From NCBI GenBank assembly GCA_965237625.1, contig CBDEGD010000020.1, positions 61,986-125,985 on the forward strand: a DNA stretch of 64,000 bases, in the 5' to 3' direction. How positions within the stretch are numbered: the first letter of the stretch is position 1; each line of letters opens with the position of its first letter. The notes under the pieces were generated by a model that was not told the origin of the DNA, searched no databases, and saw only the letters and a list, made by a program, of their open reading frames with translations. Positions 45,110 through 54,731 of the stretch are shown piece by piece. The stretch comes from JABDIP01 sp965237625. Lineage in GTDB: Bacteria; Pseudomonadota; Alphaproteobacteria; DSM-16000; Inquilinaceae. The position numbers were made by a program, and so were the translations under genes.

Positions 45110-45200
45110 ATCCTCATACTTCGACAGGCTCAGCATGAGGGTACTGGCTGAACCATCGGCGAAACAATCACCCTCACCCTGAGTCTGTCGAAGGGGGAGG
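45110..45200. repeat. Inverted palindromic repeat pair 1
   Basis: The arm CTTCGACAGGCTCAGCATGA (within 45110-45142) and an opposite-facing relative (CCCTGAGTCTGTCGAAGGGG, within 45169-45199) are separated by ~27 bp. It lies between phaC and the IS630 element. Confidence 0.8.
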
Positions 45201-45232
45201 ATTGCAGGCCCGGTTTCTGGACAAAGCAACTA

Positions 45233-46397
45233 ATACCAAGTCTCATTGATCATGACCGATGGGCCCAATCGCGGGTGCCGATGGACATGATGGTCCAGGG
45301 TTGGTCGACGAGGCGGTTCCAGGCGTAGCAGCAGTGGTCGACGATGTCGTCGTAGGACTTGAAGACCCGGTTGGAGAGCCAGTTGCCGCGGAGGAACTGC
45401 CAGATGTTCTCGGCCGGATTGAGCTCCGGGGATCGGGGCGGCAGCGGGACGAGGGTGATGTTGTCGGGGATGGTGAGCTTGGCGGAGCCATGCCAGCCGG
45501 CCTGATCGAGGACGACGACGGCATGAGCGCCCGGCGCCACGGCTTGGGCGATCTCCCGGAGGTGCAGCGCCATGGCGGCGGTGTTGCATTTGGGCAGGAC
45601 GAGAGCCGCCCCCTTGCCCTCGGCGGGGCAGATCGCGCCGAAGATATAGGCGGACCGCGTCCGTTGATCGTGAGCTGCCCTGGGCCGGGTGCCACGCCTG
45701 GCCCAGCGCCGTGTGATCTTGTTCTTCTGCCCGACCCTGGCCTCGTCTTGGAACCAGATCTCTATCGGCCGGCCACCGGCCTGCTGCGCCGCGATCGCGC
45801 CCACAAGGGCGGGGAAGTTTTTTTGAACGCCGCCATGGCCTCGTCATCCTGGGCATAGTGACGCGGCCGCGCCGAGAGCCTGCGGAAGCCCATGGCGCGC
45901 AACTCCCGGCTCAGGGTCTGCTTGCTGATCGAGACCCGGAACTCGTCCCAGACCCACTGCGCCAGATCGACCAGACGCCAGCGCACGACCCCGTGGACCG
46001 CCGGCATCGGACCGCTCTCGACGGTCCTCGCCAAGGCCCGGCGCTGAGCCTCGTCGAGCCTCGGCGTCTTGCCGGGCGCCTTGCCGGTGACCAGCCCCTC
46101 CGGTCCCTTCGCGTTGAAGCGAAGAACCCAGTCCCGCACCGTTTGAAGGCCGACCCCGCCGATCCGTGCCGCGTCGCTGCGCGTCCCACCATCGTAGATC
46201 TCCGCGATCGCCAGCAGCCGACGGGCATGAGCCCCATCACCGGCCATCTTGGCCGCAGACCGCACCGACGCGGCGTCGAAATCCTCCCGCAAGGCAACAG
46301 CAACCGACATGGCAAACCTCCTTCGTTTGCCATGTTGAATCAGATCAAAGCCGATTCGGGAATCCCCTACGAGTCCGCCTCAGCGGGACTTGGTATA
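45233..46397 (-). mobile_element. IS630-family insertion sequence
   Basis: The ends carry ATACCAAGTC (45233-45242) and its inverse GACTTGGTAT (46387-46396), with TA dinucleotides at or just inside the tips, as IS630 elements target TA. About 1.16 kb holds one transposase in two frames. It is inserted in the 3' end of a GIY-YIG gene. Confidence 0.75.
45250..46310 (-). CDS. IS630 transposase made by -1 frameshifting
   Basis: The upstream part (ATG 46310) has the helix-turn-helix region (GGTRSDAARIGGVGLQTVRD) and a winged-helix-like segment. The catalytic part lies in the -1 frame: IWFQDEARVGQKNK (first Asp), VVLDQAGWHGS (second Asp) and SPELNPAENIWQFLR (Glu). The frames join across a run of seven A on the minus strand (45818-45824); slipping there gives AAFKKNFPALVGAIAAQQ, the normal family sequence. 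Such A6-A7 slippage is a known expression control in several IS families, so the element may be functional. Confidence 0.8.
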
Positions 46398-46671
46398 AGG
46401 CGCTGAAATCGCCGCGGATCAGGGCTTCTTTCTTGGCCCGGCCCCACCCTTTGATCTGGCGCTCCGCCGAAACCGCATCGGTGATGCGGTCAAATTCCTG
46501 ATGGAACACCAGTTCGACCGGCCGGCGAGAATTCGTGAAGCCGCCATAGCTGCCGGCATTGTGCTCATTGACCCGCCGCTCCAGCGTGGCGCCGGTAGAG
46601 CCGACGTAATAGAGGCCGTCGTTGCATCGGAGTATGTAGACGAACGCTGGCACTGGCGGCGCCATCCTCAT
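46345..46671 (-). CDS. GIY-YIG nuclease, 3' end replaced by IS630
   Basis: This 108-residue protein has VYILRCNDGLYYVGST (the GIY and YIG equivalents Y-I-L and Y-V-G), ERRVNEHNAG with the catalytic Arg, then VELVFHQEF and AVSAERQIKGWGRAKKEALI, the YhbQ-like single-domain GIY-YIG pattern. The last ~18 residues (VPLRRTRRGFPNRL) are read from the IS630 end, so the natural terminus is lost. The start codon and first residues (ATGAGGATG) come from a palindromic repeat arm, and the gene is flanked by such repeats on both sides. A link between nuclease and repeat is possible. Confidence 0.8.
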   Translation of the reverse strand: MRMAPPVPAFVYILRCNDGLYYVGSTGATLERRVNEHNAGSYGGFTNSRRPVELVFHQEFDRITDAVSAERQIKGWGRAKKEALIRGDFSALYQVPLRRTRRGFPNRL

Positions 46672-46757
46672 ACTTCGACAGGCTCAGCATGAGGGTACTA
46701 AGGGAGCCGTCAGATCAACAGGCACCCTCATGCTGAGCCTGTCGAAGTATGAGGACG
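46664..46757. repeat. Inverted palindromic repeat pair 2
   Basis: CTTCGACAGGCTCAGCATGA (left arm, 46664-46697) faces TCATGCTGAGCCTGTCGAAG (right arm, 46729-46755). The left arm overlaps the 5' end of the GIY-YIG gene. Confidence 0.85.
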
Positions 46758-46798
46758 CCAGACACCGGCGGCCACATCAGGTCTCCAGGCACCAACCT

Positions 46799-47320
46799 TC
46801 ACCCGCCGGCTGCATACTCCGCCGCCAGTGCCGCGTACCGCCGCGCGGATTCAGGAATGTAGGCCGCCTCCGCCTCCGTCAGGTCGCGCACATACCGCGC
46901 CGGGCGGCCTGTCCAGAGTTGGCCTGCCGGAATGCGCTTGCCCGGCGTCACCAGGGCGCCGGCGGCGACCATGGCGCCGGGCTCGACCACCGCATCGTCC
47001 ATGACGCAGGCATTCATGCCAATGAAGCAGCCATCGCCCAGGGTGCAGGCATGGAGCAGCGCCATGTGGCCGATGGTGATGTCGTCGCCGATATAGGTCC
47101 CCTGCCCGTCCTTGGAGACATGGATCACCGTGCCGTCCTGGATGTTGGTGTCGGCGCCGATGCGGATTTCATTGACGTCGCCGCGCAATGTGCAGGAGAA
47201 CCAGACACTGCTGCCGGCGCAGATCTCCACATCGCCGATCACCGCCGCATTGGGCGCCACCCAGATGCCGGGCGCGATCTTCGGCAGAACGCCGCCATAG
47301 GGCAGGATCAGACCCGACAT
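46799..47320 (-). CDS. Gamma-class carbonic anhydrase-like protein
   Basis: This 173-residue left-handed beta-helix protein shows hexapeptide-type turns (APNAAVIGDVEI, CTLRGDVNEIRIGADTNIQD, GDDITIGHMALLHACTLGDG, CFIGMNACVMDD). The zinc-ligand histidines of the family are visible in GTVIHVS, ITIGHMALLHA. YrdA/PaaY/CaiE-like proteins trimerise; only some hydrate CO2, others are thioesterase-like. The gene follows argC by 5 bp and is co-transcribed with it. Confidence 0.9.
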   Translation of the reverse strand: MSGLILPYGGVLPKIAPGIWVAPNAAVIGDVEICAGSSVWFSCTLRGDVNEIRIGADTNIQDGTVIHVSKDGQGTYIGDDITIGHMALLHACTLGDGCFIGMNACVMDDAVVEPGAMVAAGALVTPGKRIPAGQLWTGRPARYVRDLTEAEAAYIPESARRYAALAAEYAAGG

Positions 47321-47325
47321 CGGAA

Positions 47326-48309
47326 CTACGCGGCCGAGGAGGCAGGCGCGGCCAGGCCGGTCGCCTCATCGACGCCGAGCAGCAGGTTCAGGGTCTGCAC
47401 TGCCTGACCCGAGGCGCCCTTGCCGAGATTGTCGAGCACGCCGGACACCACCACCTGCCCGGACTCCGCCCCGGATCCGGCATTGTGGAAGACGTGCAGG
47501 CGCAGCTCATTGGTGCCGTTCAGGGCTTCCGGGTCCAGCCGATCCATGGCGGCCGTCTCCGCCAGGGAGGCTACGGTCACGAAGCGCTCGCCGGCATAAT
47601 GGGCGGCCAGCGCCGCCTGGATATCATCCGGCGTCGCCGTGCCCGGCAATGCCCAGAGCGGCAGCGGCAGATGCACCGCCATGCCTTGGCGGTAGCAGCC
47701 GACGCTGGGCAGGAAAACCGGCGCATGGGCGAGGCCGGCCCAGCGGGTGATCTCCGGCAGATGTTTGTGGGTCAGCGACAGACCGTAGAAATAGACCGTC
47801 TGATCGATGGCGTCCGGCCCCTCGGCGGTTTCGAAGGCCGCGATCAACGCCTTGCCGCCGCCGGAATAGCCCGACACGCCGGACAGCGTCACCGGGAAAT
47901 CCGCCGACAGCAGCCCAGCCCGCACCAGCGGATTCAGGATCGCCACCGCGGTGATGGCATAGCAACCCGGATTGGCGATCCGGTTGGAGGCCAGAATGCT
48001 CTCGCGATGGCCCGGCACGAATTCGGGAAAGCCATAGGCCCAGCCCTCCTGGGTCCGGTGCGCCGTGGAGGCGTCGATCACCTTGACCGACGGGGTGTCG
48101 ATCAGCGCAATGGCTTCCCGCGCCGCCGCATCAGGCAGGCAGAGGATCGCCACATCGGCGGCGTTCAGCGCTTCACGGCGACGGGCGGCATCCTTGCGCT
48201 CGGCATCGCCAAGCCGCAGCAGTTCCAGATCCCGCCTTCCGGCCAGCCGTTCGGCGATCTGCAGGCCGGTCGTCCCGGCCTCTCCGTCGATGAACACCGT
48301 CGCAGTCAT
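47326..48309 (-). CDS. argC: N-acetyl-gamma-glutamyl-phosphate reductase (type 2)
   Basis: This 327-residue protein has the NAD(P)-binding start FIDGEAGTTGLQIAERL, LCLPDAAAREA, the catalytic cysteine in IANPGCYAITAVAIL (~118), and SGYSGGGKALIAAFE. It makes N-acetylglutamate semialdehyde in arginine synthesis. Length and the FIDG-AGTTGL start fit the short ArgC form. It lies downstream of rpsI in the order rplM-rpsI-argC conserved in many alphaproteobacteria, but a terminator separates it from rpsI. Confidence 0.95.
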   Translation of the reverse strand: MTATVFIDGEAGTTGLQIAERLAGRRDLELLRLGDAERKDAARRREALNAADVAILCLPDAAAREAIALIDTPSVKVIDASTAHRTQEGWAYGFPEFVPGHRESILASNRIANPGCYAITAVAILNPLVRAGLLSADFPVTLSGVSGYSGGGKALIAAFETAEGPDAIDQTVYFYGLSLTHKHLPEITRWAGLAHAPVFLPSVGCYRQGMAVHLPLPLWALPGTATPDDIQAALAAHYAGERFVTVASLAETAAMDRLDPEALNGTNELRLHVFHNAGSGAESGQVVVSGVLDNLGKGASGQAVQTLNLLLGVDEATGLAAPASSAA

Positions 48310-48436
48310 GGTGCTTGCCCTCTATCCCGTGCCGGCAACGCCGGACCACAAGTCTAACCGAAAACGCCCTGTTCGCGAGAACATGTAGATTGAAAACCGC
48401 AGAGACCCAGAACGGCGCTTCGCCCCCTCCTCCTAT

Positions 48437-48508
48437 CGTCATTCCCGCGAAAGCGGGAATCCAGTCGACGCCGGCGTTCCCTGGATTCCCGCCTTCGCGG
48501 GAATGACG
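48437..48508. repeat. Palindromic repeat (ATTCCCGCGAAAGCGGGAAT type)
   Basis: GTCATTCCCGCGAAAGCGGG is followed about 45 bp later by its inverse CCCGCCTTCGCGGGAATGAC. The same unit pair occurs at 49767-49866. This is a repeat type common between genes of proteobacteria. Confidence 0.8.
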
Positions 48509-48593
48509 AACGGTGATTGCGAAAGAGCGATGGTTCTCTGTGTCCCCTTGCCTCTGCCAATTTCCCTAATTCTTCAAATCCCCCACCCCCAAC

Positions 48594-48628
48594 GAAAAAA
48601 GGGGCCCGCCGGTGTCCGGCAGGCCCCT
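48594..48628 (-). terminator. Strong rho-independent terminator after rpsI
   Basis: On the minus strand the stem GGGGCCTGCCGG/CCGGCGGGCCCC with a three-base loop is followed by seven T bases. Confidence 0.9.
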
Positions 48629-48658
48629 CTCTCGGGATCGAAATCCTGTCGGCGCGGC

Positions 48659-49135
48659 TTACCGCTTGGAGAACTGGAAGCTTCGGCGGGCCTTGGCCTT
48701 GCCGTACTTCTTGCGCTCGACCGTACGGCTGTCGCGGGTCAGGAACCCGCCTTGCCGAAGCGAACCGTGCAGCGCCGGCTCATAGGCCAGCAACGCCCGG
48801 CTGATGCCGTGACGCACGGCGCCGGCCTGGCCGGACAACCCGCCGCCCTTCACCGTGGCGACCACATCGTACTGGCTGCCACGCTCGGTGACGTCGAAAG
48901 GCTGGCTGATGATCATCCGCAGCACCGGCCGTGCGAAATACACTTCCTGGTCGCGGCCGTTGACGGTGATCTTGCCGGTGCCGGGCTTGATCCACACCCG
49001 CGACACGGCGTCCTTGCGGCGGCCGGTGGCGTAGGCGCGGTTCTGGGCGTCCAGCTTCTGCTCGTATTTCGGGGCTTCCGGCTCGGCAATCTCGGCCAGA
49101 TCCTGCAGGTCGGACAATGTCTGTGACTCGGCCAC
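48659..49135 (-). CDS. rpsI: 30S ribosomal protein S9
   Basis: This 158-residue protein has an acidic N-terminal extension typical of alphaproteobacteria (residues 1-35), then YATGRRKDAVSRVWIKPGTG and the C-terminal GFLTRDSRTVERKKYGKAKA-RRSFQFSKR tail that reaches the ribosomal P site. It follows rplM by 4 bp in the conserved L13-S9 operon. Confidence 0.98.
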   Translation of the reverse strand: MAESQTLSDLQDLAEIAEPEAPKYEQKLDAQNRAYATGRRKDAVSRVWIKPGTGKITVNGRDQEVYFARPVLRMIISQPFDVTERGSQYDVVATVKGGGLSGQAGAVRHGISRALLAYEPALHGSLRQGGFLTRDSRTVERKKYGKAKARRSFQFSKR

Positions 49136-49139
49136 GGGC

Positions 49140-49598
49140 CTACCTCTTGTTCTTCGGGTTCATGGCGGCGATGTCGAGCACTTCCGGCTCTTGCGCGGCA
49201 TGCGGATGCTCGGTGCCGGCATAGACTTTCAAATTGCTCATCACTTGCCGACCCAGCGGGCCGCGCGGGACCATGCGCTCGACCGCCTTGTGCACCACCC
49301 GCTCGGGATGACGGCCGTCGAGGATCTGGCCCTTGGACTTGCCCTTGATGCCGCCCGGATAGCCGGTGTGCCAATAGAACACATCCTGCTCACGCTTGCG
49401 GCCGGTCAGGCGGACCTTCTCGGCATTGATGACGATGATGTTGTCGCCGGTATCGATATGAGGCGTGAACATCGGTTTGTGTTTGCCGCGCAGCCGGAGC
49501 GCGATCACGCTGGCCAAACGGCCCAGCACGACGCCCTCGGCGTCGACCACAAACCACTTCTTCTCCACCTCGGAGGGTTTCGCGGAATAGGTCTTCAT
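49140..49598 (-). CDS. rplM: 50S ribosomal protein L13
   Basis: The family start MKTYSAKPSEVEKKWFVVDA fixes ATG 49598; an in-frame ATG five codons earlier is unlikely. It has DAEGVVLGRLASVIALRLRG, TGDNIIVINAEKVRLTG, WHTGYPGGIKGKS and MVPRGPLGRQVMSNLKVYAG, all normal. It is the first gene of the rplM-rpsI operon. A 28-bp palindrome lies about 110 bp upstream. Confidence 0.98.
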   Translation of the reverse strand: MKTYSAKPSEVEKKWFVVDAEGVVLGRLASVIALRLRGKHKPMFTPHIDTGDNIIVINAEKVRLTGRKREQDVFYWHTGYPGGIKGKSKGQILDGRHPERVVHKAVERMVPRGPLGRQVMSNLKVYAGTEHPHAAQEPEVLDIAAMNPKNKR

Positions 49599-49704
49599 GA
49601 ATCTCACATCCAAAACGGACCGGTGCCAGACACCGCAAGCGGCGTGTTCTAGGGGAGAGGTAGAGGGCTGTCAACCGGAAAACCGGCGCGAAAACAGAGT
49701 TTTA

Positions 49705-49732
49705 CGAGTGCGGTAATATATTACCGCACTCG
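49705..49732. promoter_or_regulatory. Perfect 28-bp palindrome upstream of rplM
   Basis: The half-site CGAGTGCGGTAATA is followed directly by its reverse complement with no spacer. The centre is AT-rich and the flanks GC-rich, the shape of a dimeric-regulator operator. It lies 107 bp before the rplM start, so it may regulate the ribosomal operon. It could also be a small mobile palindrome. Confidence 0.8.
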
Positions 49733-49766
49733 AATTGGACGCCGATGTCCGGCAATATCACCTCAT

Positions 49767-49866
49767 ACTACATTGTCATTCCCGCGAAGGCGGAAATCCA
49801 GGATACCCGCCGCTGACGATGGCACGGCCTGGAACACTGGATTCCCGCCTTCGCGGGAATGACGAT
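49767..49866. repeat. Palindromic repeat pair (ATTCCCGCGAAGGCGG type)
   Basis: CATTCCCGCGAAGGCGGAAA and its inverse TTCCCGCCTTCGCGGGAATG lie about 60 bp apart, the same unit as at 48437-48508. Confidence 0.8.
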
Positions 49867-49909
49867 GTGGGAGTTGGGTCGGAAATATAAGAATGCCGGG
49901 GCAAAGCCC

Positions 49910-50323
49910 TCACCCTCGCGGCGGGATCGAATACGTTCCTGTCGCATGGGCGACCGGCTCCTCCTCCCCTTCGGACCGCAGCAGCACTTCGCCATAGGCC
50001 AGCCGGCGGCCGAGCTTCAGCAGGCGGCCCTCCGCGAATACGCCGACCGGGGCCGGGCGGCGCAGGAAGTTGATGGTCATGCTGGTGGTGACAGCCAGCT
50101 CGACCCGGCCGATGCGGCTGAGCACCGCGCCGTACAGCGCGACGTCGGCAAGGCCGAACAGCGCCGGCCCGGTGATGGTACCGCCGGGACGGATGAAATC
50201 CTCCCGGAACGGCATGAACAGGACGATCTGCCCGTCGCCGATGGTATCGACCCGGACGTTGAATCCGCCGACCAACGGCACCTGCTCGCGCATCAGCGCC
50301 TCGAATTCCGCCGCCTCGATCAC
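49910..50323 (-). CDS. PaaI-like hotdog thioesterase
   Basis: This 137-residue protein starts at GTG 50323, with GGGGAGA five bases upstream; a longer frame runs back into a palindromic repeat and is not used. Hotdog features: LFMPFREDFIRPGGTITGPA with the GG-x-x-x-GP turn, ADVALYGAVLSRIG, and VTTSMTINFLRRPAP. Such enzymes hydrolyse aromatic or acyl-CoA thioesters. It is divergent from the enoyl-CoA hydratase gene, another acyl-CoA enzyme. Confidence 0.85.
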   Translation of the reverse strand: MIEAAEFEALMREQVPLVGGFNVRVDTIGDGQIVLFMPFREDFIRPGGTITGPALFGLADVALYGAVLSRIGRVELAVTTSMTINFLRRPAPVGVFAEGRLLKLGRRLAYGEVLLRSEGEEEPVAHATGTYSIPPRG

Positions 50324-50383
50324 GATGTCTCCCCTTCCCGAACCGGCAGTCTGGATGCCCGACTGGCCTGAGCCGACCCTGCC

Positions 50384-50477
50384 ATCCTCATGCTTCGACA
50401 GGCTCAGCATGAGGGTGCGTGTAGCACCGATTGTCCACTAGAACCCTCATGGTGAGCCCGTCGAAGTATGAGGATGG
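50384..50477. repeat. Inverted palindromic repeat pair 3
   Basis: CTTCGACAGGCTCAGCATGA (left arm) faces TCATGGTGAGCCCGTCGAAG (right arm) with ~25 bp between. It lies between the thioesterase and enoyl-CoA hydratase genes. Confidence 0.85.
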
Positions 50478-50713
50478 CGACGCCTCAAACCAATGCCCAA
50501 CGCGGTAGTCACATCCAAACGCCGCGCGATAGCGGCGGATGTATTGAGAATCGGAGCATCTGGCGCAGACCGGACAACCGCAAATCCTGTTGAATTCCGC
50601 GGTCCGATCCTGTCCAGTGTGCGGCCCCGCGGCGGCGGCAACCGAACCATTTTCCGGCCGGGCCGGCGAGCGTAGACTGGGCCGCGGACCAATGCGGCCA
50701 TCGGAGGATCGTC

Positions 50714-51577
<864 letters not shown>

Positions 51578-51603
51578 GCCGATGTTGTGTTGGCGGGACC
51601 ATG

Positions 51604-51682
51604 TGCTTCGACAGGCTCAGCATGAGGTGGGTTTGAAACCAGCATTAGGTCCTCATCCTGAGCCTGTCGAAGGACGAGGACC
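51604..51682. repeat. Inverted palindromic repeat pair 4
   Basis: CTTCGACAGGCTCAGCATGA faces TCATCCTGAGCCTGTCGAAG about 20 bp later. It lies between the enoyl-CoA hydratase and CoA-binding protein genes. Confidence 0.85.
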
Positions 51683-51720
51683 GGGCCGCCGGCACCAAAC
51701 GGCATCGGCTGACTGAACCC

Positions 51721-52215
51721 ATGGCCAACCATGACTCCTATGGCGACGCGTTCCTGCGCGGCATCCTCGATCGGGTGAAAACCATCGCCATGGTCGGCGC
51801 CAGCCCGCAGGAACACCGGCCGAGCTACTACGCGATGAAATATCTGCGGGACAAGGGCTACCGGATGATCCCGGTCAATCCGGGCGCCGTCGGGCGGGAG
51901 ATATTGGGCGAGCCGGTCCACGCGGCCCTGTCCGACATTCCGGGCCCGGTCGACATGGTGCAGGTGTTCCGCAACTCCAAGGCCGCCGGGCCGATCGTCG
52001 ACGACGCGCTGGCGCTGCCGACACCGCCGCCGGTGATCTGGATGCAATTGGGCGTGCGCAACGACGAAGCGGCCGCACGGGCCGAGGCCGCAGGATGCAC
52101 TGTTGTGATGAACAGATGCCCGAAAATCGAATGGGCCCGGCTCAATCGTGAACTGGGCTGGGCTGGTTTTCGCACGGGCGTGATCTCTTCGAAGAAAAGG
52201 AAGCTGAATAAATGA
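51721..52215 (+). CDS. CoA-binding domain protein (YccU-like)
   Basis: This 164-residue single Rossmann-like domain has TIAMVGASPQEHRPSYYAMK (CoA-binding loop), KGYRMIPVNPGAVGREILGE, VDMVQVFRNSKAAGPIVDDA and VVMNRCPKIEW. It matches the CoA_binding_2 family, which binds CoA but whose role is unclear. Its TGA overlaps the metY ATG (ATGA), so translation is coupled, suggesting a functional link to sulfur amino acid synthesis. Confidence 0.9.
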   Translation: MANHDSYGDAFLRGILDRVKTIAMVGASPQEHRPSYYAMKYLRDKGYRMIPVNPGAVGREILGEPVHAALSDIPGPVDMVQVFRNSKAAGPIVDDALALPTPPPVIWMQLGVRNDEAAARAEAAGCTVVMNRCPKIEWARLNRELGWAGFRTGVISSKKRKLNK

Positions 52216-53528
52216 GCGATAACAGGACACCGGGTTTCGACACCCTTGCCATCCATGCCGGCGCCGCGCCGGACCCGGCGACCGGCGCCCGGCAGACACC
52301 GATCTACCAGACCACCTCATACGTCTTCGACGACGCCGATCACGCAGCGTCCCTGTTCAACCTGCAGAAGCTCGGCTTCATCTATTCGCGCCTGGCCAAC
52401 CCGACGGTGTCGGTGCTGGAGGAGAGGGTCGCCAGCCTGGAAGGCGGCATCGGCGCCACCGCGACATCCTCCGGCCACGCGGCGCAGCTTCTGGCCCTGT
52501 TCCCGTTCATGGAGCCGGGGGCTGAGATCGTCGCCGCGCGAAAACTCTATGGCGGTTCGATCAACCAGATGGGCAACAGCTTCAAGCGCGCCTTCGGCTG
52601 GAAGACCACCTTTGTGGACAGCGACGATCCGGAGAATTTCCGCGCCGCGCTGAACGAGAACACCCGCGCCATTTTCGTGGAAAGCCTGGCCAATCCGGGC
52701 GGCGTTGTCTCCGATCTGCAGGCGATCTCCGCAATCGCGCAAGAGGCCGGGATCCCGCTGATCGTCGACAACACCATGGCGACGCCCTACCTATGCCGGC
52801 CGTTCGAGCATGGCGCCGATATCGTGGTGCATTCGACCTCCAAATTCCTGTCGGGCAACGGCACCTCGATCGGCGGCGTCGTGGTCGATAGCGGCAGGTT
52901 CAACTGGGCCCAGAGCGAAAAATTCTCCGGCCTGACCGACGAGGATCCCGGCTATCACGGGCTGAAATTCTTCGAGACCTTCGGCGAGTTGGCCTACACT
53001 TTCCATGGCCACGCGGTGGGCCTGCGCGATCTGGGCGCCAACCAGCAGCCGATGAACGCCTTCCTCACCCTGCTCGGCATAGAGACCCTGTCGCTGCGCA
53101 TGGAGCGGCATTGCGAAAACGCCCTGAAGGTGGCCCGGCACCTGGAAAACCACCCGCGGATCGCCTGGGTGGAATATGCCGGCCTGCTCTCCTCGCCCTA
53201 TCACGCCCTGGCCCAGAAATATGTGCCCAAGGGTACCGGCTCGGTGTTCACCATCGGGTTGAAGGGTGGCTATGACGCTGGCGTCAGGATGGTGGAAAGC
53301 GTGGAGATGGTGAGCCATCTGGCCAATATCGGCGACGCCCGCTCGCTGATCATCCATCCGGCCTCGACCACCCACCGGCAATTGTCGGCCGAGGAGCTGG
53401 AAGCGTGCGGGGCCGGCCCGGACGTGATCCGCCTGTCGATCGGACTCGAAACCGCAGACGACATCATCGCCGATATCGACCAGGCGCTGAACGCGGCGAC
53501 CCAGGCGGTTCCGGCGGCAGCGGAATAG
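52212..53528 (+). CDS. metY: O-acetylhomoserine sulfhydrylase
   Basis: This 438-residue protein starts at ATG 52212, overlapping the previous stop. Cys/Met-metabolism PLP-enzyme features: TIHAGAAPDPATGARQTPIY-type start, SSGHAAQLLALF, VDNTMATPYLCRP, the PLP lysine in VVHSTSKFLSGNGTSIGG (~210), and ASTTHRQLSAEELEACG. It forms homocysteine from O-acetylhomoserine and sulfide. Length (~430) fits MetY rather than the shorter MetB/MetC. With hom at 40 kb it completes part of the methionine branch. Confidence 0.95.
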   Translation: MSDNRTPGFDTLAIHAGAAPDPATGARQTPIYQTTSYVFDDADHAASLFNLQKLGFIYSRLANPTVSVLEERVASLEGGIGATATSSGHAAQLLALFPFMEPGAEIVAARKLYGGSINQMGNSFKRAFGWKTTFVDSDDPENFRAALNENTRAIFVESLANPGGVVSDLQAISAIAQEAGIPLIVDNTMATPYLCRPFEHGADIVVHSTSKFLSGNGTSIGGVVVDSGRFNWAQSEKFSGLTDEDPGYHGLKFFETFGELAYTFHGHAVGLRDLGANQQPMNAFLTLLGIETLSLRMERHCENALKVARHLENHPRIAWVEYAGLLSSPYHALAQKYVPKGTGSVFTIGLKGGYDAGVRMVESVEMVSHLANIGDARSLIIHPASTTHRQLSAEELEACGAGPDVIRLSIGLETADDIIADIDQALNAATQAVPAAAE

Positions 53529-53610
53529 GCTGACGAAGGGCCACGGGTACCAAACCGTCACTGTCCCCGGCGCATCGCCGCAAGGGCGGTGACGGCTGGC
53601 TGCCATCACC

Positions 53611-54569
53611 ATGAGCACGCGACTTGTCTACTCCCCGCGCTACGATCTGACCCTATATGGGCTGGAGCGGCTGCACCCGTTCGACGGGCGGAAATACAGC
53701 CGCGCCTGGGGTCGGATCAACGCGGCTGTCGGCCACCGGCTGGACGGTGTGTGGGGAAAAACCGAGGCGCCGGTCCCCGACGACCGACTGCTTCTGGTGA
53801 CAGCCAGGCCTATCTGGACTCCCTGGCGACGTCGCCGAAGGCCATCGCTCAGGCCATGGAACTGCACTTCCTGCGGCTGCTACCCCATTGGATCCTGAAA
53901 AGCCGGCTGCTGACGCCCATGCGGTTCGCGGTTCAGGGCACGATCCAGGCCATGGGCCATGCTTTGGCCGGCACGACGGCGATGAATATCGGCGGCGGCT
54001 ATCACCACGCCTTTCCCGACCATGGCGAAGGCTTCTGCCTTTACGCCGACGTTCCCGTCGCATTGGCCCATCACCGGGCATCGGGCGCCATCGGCCGGGA
54101 CGAGCCGGTCCTGCTGATCGATCTTGACGCCCATCGCGGCAATGGCTTCTTCGCTACCTTCGAGGACGACCCGACGGTGCACATCTTCGACCTCTATAAC
54201 GCGCAGCGCTATCCGGGATTCTTCAAGGGCGACGAGGACCGGCATCCCTACCAGCTTCCCATGCGCGCCGGCCGCAGTGACGAGATCTACAGCGGTTACC
54301 TGGAACACGAATTACCGGAATTCCTGGACTCGGTCGCCCATCCCAGGATCGCCATCTACAACGCCGGCACCGACATCATCAGCGGCGATCGCCTGGGCGG
54401 CCTCGACGTCAGCTATGAGGGAGTCCAAGCCCGCGACAACTTGATTGTCGATACCCTGGCAACGCGTGGCATCCCGACGGTTGTCGTCACCAGCGGCGGC
54501 TACAGCGATGCCTCCCACCGCCTCGTGGCCGATCTGGCGATCCATTTGGTGGAACGGACGTCAGGCTAA
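53611..54569 (+). CDS. Histone-deacetylase-family hydrolase, frameshifted
   Basis: ATG 53611 opens STRLVYSPRYDLTLYGLERL and HPFDGRKYSRAWG in one frame up to about 53798. The reading then continues in another frame with SQAYLDSLATSPKAIAQAME through to 54569. One base appears lost near 53797-53802. The second part has NIGGGYHHAFPDHGEGFCLY (family His-His and Asp region), LLIDLDAHRGNGF with the zinc-binding DLDAH, and IYNAGTDIISGDRLGG with the second metal Asp. These metal ligands match class IV/HDAC11-like bacterial deacetylases, which remove acyl groups from polyamines or lysines. Restored length is about 319 residues. Confidence 0.8.
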
Positions 54570-54731
54570 GACCTCCACCAAGCACACTGCTTAGTCGAGT
54601 GCGCAACCCATTTCCGCATTGCGAGGCAGTCCGGACGCGCCAAATTAGATGGCAGATGTCGCAGTTTAGCCAATTGCGGACTCCCCGTTGTCCGTGAAGT
54701 AAGCGCTCGACGGAACACGGTGCTCTTGGGG

